Positions 59,336 through 64,000 of a DNA stretch of 64,000 nucleotides are shown piece after piece (positions within the stretch are counted from its first letter, which is position 1; each line of letters begins with the position of its first letter). The notes under the pieces were generated by a model that was not told the origin of the DNA, made no database searches, and worked only from the letters and a program-made list of their open reading frames with translations. Location: NCBI GenBank assembly GCA_018368455.1, contig JAGZEG010000013.1, positions 23,023 to 87,022 of the forward strand. The letters run 5' to 3'. The position numbers were made by a program, and so were the translations under genes. This DNA is from Coriobacteriia bacterium. Its GTDB lineage: Bacteria > Actinomycetota > Coriobacteriia > Coriobacteriales > UMGS124.

Positions 59336-59956
59336 GTGATTGGACGCCGATCCGCCGCTGCAGCCGTCGTTGCCTGCCTGCTCTCGCTTGGCGTGGCCCA
59401 GCTCGGGTGCGCGCCCCAGGGGGCGCCCGACACGCGCGCCGACGCCGCCCCGGCCCCGTCCCGGGACCTCGGCGGGGCCGCCTCCTCCAAGGGCGTCCCG
59501 CCCTCCGCCCGGGCCGACCTGGCCCCCTCCTCGGCCGTGGACTCCCGCTCGTCCTCGGCAGACGCCGGCCCCGTCGAGGAGTTCCGCACGCCGTACTACG
59601 TGCTCGATATCCCGGAGTCCGAGGTGGGGCCGGGCTACACAGTCGAGTACGACGAGTCCGTCCTGGACTTCGAGGAGTGCGGGAAGGGCGGGCGCCGGAC
59701 CTACGTGTACACCTCGTCCTCCGGCGACGAGCCCTACGTCACCATCCTCATGTGCACGGAGGGCTGGATCGGCCTGCAGAGGGATCAGGGAGTGGCGACC
59801 GACTCCGTCGCCTTCGAGGTGACGGACGAGGACGGGACGACGTGGCGGGTCATGGCCGTCGGAGGCCCGTACGGCGACTACGGCCCGATGACCCTGGAGG
59901 AGTCCCTCGAGTTCACGAGGCTCTGGGCGTCCCGCGTGCACCCGGTGGCGTCCTGA
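59336..59956 (+). CDS. Lipoprotein of unknown function
   Basis: The 206-residue lipoprotein has the signal AAAAVVACLLSLGVAQLGCA with a lipobox Cys at residue 25. A long Ala/Pro/Ser-rich spacer (to about residue 80) is followed by a compact domain starting EEFRTPYYVLDIPESEVGPG and ending LEFTRLWASRVHP. The domain start resembles VTPHYTLALPDAFTARGITW in the extracellular part of the BlaR1-like protein encoded next, so both may carry the same small extracellular fold. GGGGAGGGG lies upstream of the GTG start. Function unknown. Confidence 0.75.
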   Translation: MIGRRSAAAAVVACLLSLGVAQLGCAPQGAPDTRADAAPAPSRDLGGAASSKGVPPSARADLAPSSAVDSRSSSADAGPVEEFRTPYYVLDIPESEVGPGYTVEYDESVLDFEECGKGGRRTYVYTSSSGDEPYVTILMCTEGWIGLQRDQGVATDSVAFEVTDEDGTTWRVMAVGGPYGDYGPMTLEESLEFTRLWASRVHPVAS

Positions 59957-60131
59957 CCTGCTCGGCGCTGCTTCCCGTGGCGTCAGCCAATCGCTGGCAC
60001 TCGTGGCAGGCTGTGCGGGCTCGTCACTGGATAGCGGAGCATATGCCTTCGCACGGCTCAGGATGACCTCTTCCGGCTCGACGCGCCCCTCCCCGGGCGT
60101 CCCTGCGCCCAAGGCGGGGCCGCAACGTCCC

Positions 60132-62051
60132 CTATCCCTCGGCGCTCGCCCAGCTTGCGAATTGTTCGGGTCCCGCGCCGTCGGAGCTGGGGGTGTGGCT
60201 GACTGCCATCATGACCGTGGTACCTGAGGGAGTCGTCCCGACAGGGGCTGCTCCTTTTTCCCTCGCGCTGTCGACCTGATCCGCAGACACCTGGAACAGC
60301 GCAAGCTCGGTGTCCTCAAACTGCACGAGCAGCTCATCGACGTGTCCGGGCGCCTCGGCGGACCCCAGGTAGAAGCTTGCCATCCCCTTTTCGACAACAT
60401 CGGACGGGACGAGAACCGAGTATCCCTGCGCGTGGATCCTCACGCCGCCCTGATCGCTTTCGGCCCAGGCGATATACGCGTCGCGGGACGCCTGGCCTGG
60501 GGCGATGCCATAGACCTGCGAAAGCGAGCCGGTCGACGTCAGGTACGGTAGCTCGGTAGCTGGGGCGTCTGCCGCATCCTGGGCCACCGCGACGATGACG
60601 CGCGATGGCCCGTCGGTGAGGGGGTCATCCTCCCGGGTGCTCGCCATGATGTCGTAGTCCGGGACAAAGTCTTCCATGGGCATCCTGGGCAGGGCCTCGT
60701 CCGCCATGCAAAACGCCATCGCGATAACGGATCCGCTTGCTTGCTCGCGAATCGCGAGCGTTCCGACGGCGCCATCCGGAGAGACCGAGCCGCCGTCCTC
60801 GAGATACTCCCACGTTATGCCCCTGGCCGTGAAGGCGTCGGGCAGCGCGAGGGTGTAATGGGGCGTCACGAGATGGGTAGTCCCTTCGCCGACAAGCTCT
60901 GAAACGAGCTCGGAACTGCCGCGCATCGTGTCGGCTGGCCTGACCGTGGTCGAGCCAACCCATCCGTCACCCGTGTCGCTGTCGCTTGATAGCGCGCGAT
61001 CGTCACTCTCGGAGACCGCGGGGATAGCCTCCTGTTCTGCTGACGCGCCGCCGCCGGAACCCTCAGGCTCAGCGGCTCTTGTTGTCGTTGCTCCCCAGAC
61101 AGTAAGGCACAAAATGAGGACGGCCGATACGGCCGGTGCCCAGACGGCGCGTGTCCCACCTTTCATAATGGCATGCACCCTTTCGGTCAAAGAATCGGAG
61201 GTAAATGAGGTGACGAATCCTGCGCCTGCGTGGGAGTGCGACGCGGCGTCGAGAAGCGCCAGAGCGTACGTGCGGCGTGTGGCCATGTTCATCCGACGCG
61301 TGACGAGCTCGTCGCACGAGAGCTCGATGTCTCGCGAACAGAAGGTGCGCAGGAGCCAGGCGACGGGGTCGAACCAGTAGAGACATGCGATTGCGTTAAG
61401 CGTGATCTTCAGGAGGGGGTCAAACCTCCTCGCGTGCATCAGCTCGTGGGCGAGAACAAGGTCGGAGGACTCGTCCTGCCAGCCGAAGCCGGCCGGCACC
61501 ACGATGATGGGCCTGATGATTCCGTAGGTGAACGGTGTCTTGGTCTTATCGCTCTCCCGGAGGCAGAGGTGTCGTACGCCCCTGTTCGCCTCGAGCCAGC
61601 GCATGGCCGTCGCCGACTTGACGACGCATGAGCCCCTGCGCACCCTGGCGAGCGACCAGGCGTATAGCGCGATCCAGGTGCTCGCGAGTACCGTGGAGCC
61701 GGCGGCCCAAACGGTGCGGGCGACGGTAGTGACGTCCGTCCGCGTGGCGTCGAATATGTCGCCCGGCGCAGCCAGGGCCGATGGCGTCTCCCCTGTAGGG
61801 GCGGGTGTCGGAATTGGCTCGCTGGAAGTCGAAGAGGTCGCGTCCGTCTCCTGTATCTCCGTGGTTTGCGGCATCACCTGCGAGCCACCGGCCCAGACCG
61901 GCAGGGCAAACGAGACAAGGAAACGTGCGATCACCAAAAGCCAGAGGATATAGAACGTCATGCGCGAAAGGTGTCGGCCAACGGTGGCACGCATGATGAG
62001 AACGACCAGCACCATGGCTGACCCTTGCAGACACATCGCGAGCAGTGACAC
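60132..62051 (-). CDS. BlaR1/MecR1-like M56 membrane metallopeptidase sensor
   Basis: The 639-residue signal transducer has membrane segments near residues 5-20, 32-52 and 112-135, and a zinc-protease domain with VLAHELMHARRFDP (H202-E-x-x-H206). LFRDIELSCDE-like sequence (SRDIELSCDELVTRR near 245) precedes the last membrane segment near 315. The outer C-terminus (residues 335-639) is not a penicillin-binding domain; it holds two predicted small domains and an acidic Ser/Thr linker. On sensing a signal it would cleave or inactivate the BlaI repressor encoded upstream in the same operon. The signal is unlikely to be a beta-lactam given the sensor. GTG start after GGAGAGG. Confidence 0.82.
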   Translation of the reverse strand: MSLLAMCLQGSAMVLVVLIMRATVGRHLSRMTFYILWLLVIARFLVSFALPVWAGGSQVMPQTTEIQETDATSSTSSEPIPTPAPTGETPSALAAPGDIFDATRTDVTTVARTVWAAGSTVLASTWIALYAWSLARVRRGSCVVKSATAMRWLEANRGVRHLCLRESDKTKTPFTYGIIRPIIVVPAGFGWQDESSDLVLAHELMHARRFDPLLKITLNAIACLYWFDPVAWLLRTFCSRDIELSCDELVTRRMNMATRRTYALALLDAASHSHAGAGFVTSFTSDSLTERVHAIMKGGTRAVWAPAVSAVLILCLTVWGATTTRAAEPEGSGGGASAEQEAIPAVSESDDRALSSDSDTGDGWVGSTTVRPADTMRGSSELVSELVGEGTTHLVTPHYTLALPDAFTARGITWEYLEDGGSVSPDGAVGTLAIREQASGSVIAMAFCMADEALPRMPMEDFVPDYDIMASTREDDPLTDGPSRVIVAVAQDAADAPATELPYLTSTGSLSQVYGIAPGQASRDAYIAWAESDQGGVRIHAQGYSVLVPSDVVEKGMASFYLGSAEAPGHVDELLVQFEDTELALFQVSADQVDSAREKGAAPVGTTPSGTTVMMAVSHTPSSDGAGPEQFASWASAEG

Positions 62052-62100
62052 GGCCTCTCCAATCTGTGTTGATTGGTGAGGAGGTGGGCTCTATCGGGGC

Positions 62101-62478
62101 TTAGCCGTCGAATCGGGTGCCGTATGCATCGAGCGCCTTGCGGGCTTTCTCCAGGGCTTCCACGGAGACCTTTTTGCGGTCAACAAGTGCGGCAAACAGG
62201 TTGTCGAGCGACCCTTCGAAAAGCTTGTCGGCGAGTCTGCTGGTCTGCTCGTCCTGGATTTGGTCGCGGCTGACTTTCGCGCGGCAGATAAACCCGGGAT
62301 CGACGCGTTCGAGTGCGCCTTTCTTGATGCAACGATAGATGAGCGTGTACGTGGCGCTTCGGCTCGCGCCCGTTGTGCTCTCGAATGCCTTGCAGACGTC
62401 GATTGCTGCGGCTTCACCACCTGCATCCCACACCGCAGTCATGACCTCTAGCTCCGCGTCGGAAAGCTCCACACCCAT
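62101..62478 (-). CDS. BlaI/MecI/CopY-family repressor
   Basis: The 125-residue winged-helix repressor has LSDAELEVMTAVWDAGGEAA opening the DNA-binding domain, SRSATYTLIYRCIKKGALER as recognition and wing region, and a C-terminal dimer helix set (DKLFEGSLDNLFAALVD). In this family the membrane M56 partner triggers cleavage near the middle of the repressor. ATG at 62478 with GAGGTGGGAG upstream is used; a GTG three codons earlier is possible. It is followed 50 bp later by the BlaR1-like gene. Confidence 0.9.
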   Translation of the reverse strand: MGVELSDAELEVMTAVWDAGGEAAAIDVCKAFESTTGASRSATYTLIYRCIKKGALERVDPGFICRAKVSRDQIQDEQTSRLADKLFEGSLDNLFAALVDRKKVSVEALEKARKALDAYGTRFDG

Positions 62479-62700
62479 GGCTCCCACCTCATCGTTTCGC
62501 TGGCGTCCAGCTTGTATTGCGCGCGTTCCCGGGCGCCGGCGACTGTTTTGTGATTACTACGCTACTACGCGCCTACGTTTAGTCGACGCTGTAGCCTACA
62601 GGAAGATTGACGGTTTTCATTATTACGCCTCCCACTTCGGACTCGTTTTCATTCTTGCGATTGCCCTTGGCCGAGGACGGCCTCATGGTAGCATCTATAC

Positions 62701-62725
62701 TTACAGACGTAAATATCTACATGTA
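62701..62725. promoter_or_regulatory. Candidate BlaI-type operator
   Basis: TTACAGACGTAA and TACATGTA lie side by side about 220 bases upstream of the blaI-like gene. TACA-Nx-TGTA symmetry is typical of BlaI/MecI boxes. The distance from the gene is longer than usual, so the link is tentative. Confidence 0.35.
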
Positions 62726-62870
62726 TAAATACTTGGTGAGGGTTATTGTGGATAGGACGGAATGACCTGTCTTGTGTGTTGGTGCTGCCGGGCTCAGGGC
62801 GACGTGCTGTACGAAGCGTAGAGGGCCTGCGGTCCGGCACGTGCTCGCTGGCTCGGTGCGGCCAAATCCT

Positions 62871-63108
62871 GCGGTTGTGCGAGGTTTTGCAAAATCGGGC
62901 GTCGGATCTGGGCGCGGATTGCGGTTGTGCTGGGTTTGCGCGGTATTTGGAGCCCGTGTTTTGGGCAGCGTGTTTCTTGTGACGCTTCTACCTGCGATTT
63001 TTTGAAATGGAGCTCAGCGTGAGGCTGGGGCTGTTCCTGCAAACCTCGCAGGTTCGCAATTCGGGGCCAATTTTGAGGCAGGGTTTTGCAAAACCTGGCA
63101 CAAACGAA
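62871..63108. repeat. Class 1 inverted repeat, copy D
   Basis: The left arm starts GCGGTTGTGCGAGGTTTTGC and the right arm ends GGTTTTGCAAAACCTGGCAC. The core is TACCTGCGATTTTTT at 62989-63003 (reverse complement has TCGCAGGTA). It is the fourth member of the class, in the 62479-63657 gap, where no gene is supported. Confidence 0.85.
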
Positions 63109-63320
63109 AAATCGTGCCAGGCCTATGGGCGTGCAGGAGCATCGTTGCGCGCGATATTCCAGGCAATTGGTCTGCTATGGCGTTGCGCTACCCTTTTGTT
63201 GCTGTGCGCGGCTCGAATGTGTCGGACGAATCCGATTTGGTGGGGTGTCTCCGGGCCCGACTGAGTGCGATGGACGCGGGCGATGAGAGTCCCATGCTAC
63301 GCCGAATGTTTGGAGTAGGG

Positions 63321-63552
63321 GCGCGTCTGCCGACCAGAGCAGGAGGAAACGGCAGCCGCGTGGCCAAAAGGGGGCAGCTTTGCGAGCCGGCGGGGCCCGG
63401 AGGGCCCGCAAGGCGGTGCCCTGGTCTGCCGCGACCTGCGGCTTTCCCGGGCGCGGGCCCGCGGTGGGGCGGAGCGGGGACCTCTTGCCTCGCAAAGCGG
63501 GGCAGTTCTGGCCAGGGGAGGGGCGCTTCGTCCTGCTCTGGACGGTGGCGCT
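63321..63552. repeat. Class 3 inverted repeat, copy 2
   Basis: CAGAGCAGGAGGAAACGGC, TGGCCAAAAG and AGCTTTGCGAG on the left are mirrored by CCTCGCAAAGC, TTCTGGCCAGG and TCCTGCTCTGG on the right. The core GCGACCTGCGGCTTTCC is at 63429-63445. Same family as the copy at 58812. Confidence 0.85.
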
Positions 63553-63593
63553 CCCGGTCTCGCGCCTCCGCGCGCGAGAAGGGGGCCGCGCGC

Positions 63594-63633
63594 AAAAGGG
63601 GGCCGCGCCCCGCGCCGGCGGGACGCGGCCCCC
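63594..63633 (-). terminator. Intrinsic terminator of the molybdopterin-binding protein gene
   Basis: On the minus strand GGGGGCCGCG pairs with CGCGGCCCCC, followed by TTTTG. Confidence 0.88.
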
Positions 63634-63657
63634 GGGGGCTCGCTTCGCTCCTGCGGC

Positions 63658-64000
63658 CTACCGCGCCGAGGTCACGCCGGCGTTGGGGGAGTTGGGGAAC
63701 TCGGCGCCCTCGACCGGGTCGGCCGGGGCCTCGTCGCGGGCCTCGACGCGCACCTCGCAGATGTCGCGCACGAAGTAGTTGGCCGGGGCCCCGGCCAGCC
63801 ACAGCTGGTTGTTGCCGCCCACCGAGGCCGACAGGTCCTCGCCGTTGATCTCGTAGGAGATGACGCCGTGGTGGGCCACCACCCAGGACAGGGGCAGCGC
63901 CACCTCGCAGCCGTCGGAGGAGACGAACGTCAGGGCGTTGACGCCCGACAGGGCGCCGGCGCGGTCCAGCAGGTGGCTCACCGGGATGCCCTTGACGTCG
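63658..64000 (-). CDS. Molybdopterin-binding oxidoreductase, C-terminal part (5' end outside window)
   Basis: The frame runs off the right end of the window; 113 codons are visible. DVKGIPVSHLLDRAGALSGV, FVSSDGCEVALPL and VISYEINGEDL followed by NQLWLAGAPANYFVRDICEV match the sulfite-oxidase-type molybdopterin-binding fold seen in exported Eggerthellaceae proteins. The short acidic/Pro-rich tail (EARDEAPADPVEGAEFPNSP) ends at the stop. The catalytic Cys region and any Tat signal would be upstream, beyond the window. A terminator follows the stop. Confidence 0.7.
   Translation of the reverse strand, partial: DVKGIPVSHLLDRAGALSGVNALTFVSSDGCEVALPLSWVVAHHGVISYEINGEDLSASVGGNNQLWLAGAPANYFVRDICEVRVEARDEAPADPVEGAEFPNSPNAGVTSAR

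Overview
The window is high-GC DNA with actinobacterial codon use. It carries several Tat-exported flavin and molybdenum oxidoreductases, membrane-bound LuxR-type regulators, a hybrid-cluster protein, an ECF riboflavin transporter and a likely selenoprotein. This mix points to a strictly anaerobic member of the Coriobacteriia, most likely family Eggerthellaceae (the Eggerthella/Slackia/Adlercreutzia/Gordonibacter group). The genus cannot be fixed from the sequence alone. No rRNA, tRNA, CRISPR array, integrase or transposase was seen.

Layout. 0-6 kb: riboflavin S-component under an FMN riboswitch, a bile-acid/sodium-symporter-family protein, and a first FecBCD-type ABC importer with a relic of a second binding protein. 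6-11 kb: a hairpin-repeat cluster, then a Crp/Fnr regulator divergent from a ferredoxin-like protein and hcp (nitrosative-stress module). 11-19 kb: an exported Old-Yellow-Enzyme reductase, a membrane LuxR regulator, an orphan peptide-binding protein, a nitroreductase and a small gene with an in-frame UGA that looks like selenocysteine. 19-25.5 kb: an unknown protein, a lone HipA-like kinase, a Tat flavoprotein and a ClC-type channel. 25.6-34.6 kb: visibly AT-richer DNA with a flavoprotein/LuxR pair, an ArsC-like protein, and a LuxR/DMSO-reductase-like operon with its chaperone. 34.6-43 kb: another flavoprotein/LuxR pair, a Phd/RelE-type toxin-antitoxin pair, an exported flavodoxin-ferredoxin, a small HTH protein and an amidohydrolase. 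43-48.4 kb: a small Gly-Gly-leader-like peptide, a membrane PP2C phosphatase fused to an anti-sigma-type kinase, a phosphopantetheinyl transferase, and a type I toxin-antitoxin-like locus with a truncated second copy. 49-58.6 kb: a second FecBCD-type importer followed by NifH-like, NifD-like and NifK-like genes, a MoeA-like gene and a radical SAM gene with a CX5CX2C cluster motif. 59-64 kb: a lipoprotein, a BlaR1/BlaI pair, and the C-terminus of a molybdopterin-binding oxidoreductase.

The most interesting system is the 49-58.6 kb cluster. A dedicated metal/metal-complex importer, a nitrogenase-like reductase (both Fe-S cysteines of the iron protein are present), a MoeA-like protein and an HmdB-like radical SAM enzyme together suggest a nitrogenase-superfamily metalloenzyme of unknown product. 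A second theme is a set of ten intergenic sites sharing the heptamer CGCAGGT. Most lie at the centre of long imperfect inverted repeats whose arms fall into several unrelated families. Redox metabolism dominates: at least three exported electron-accepting enzymes each face a divergently transcribed membrane LuxR regulator, as if each regulator senses the substrate of its neighbour.
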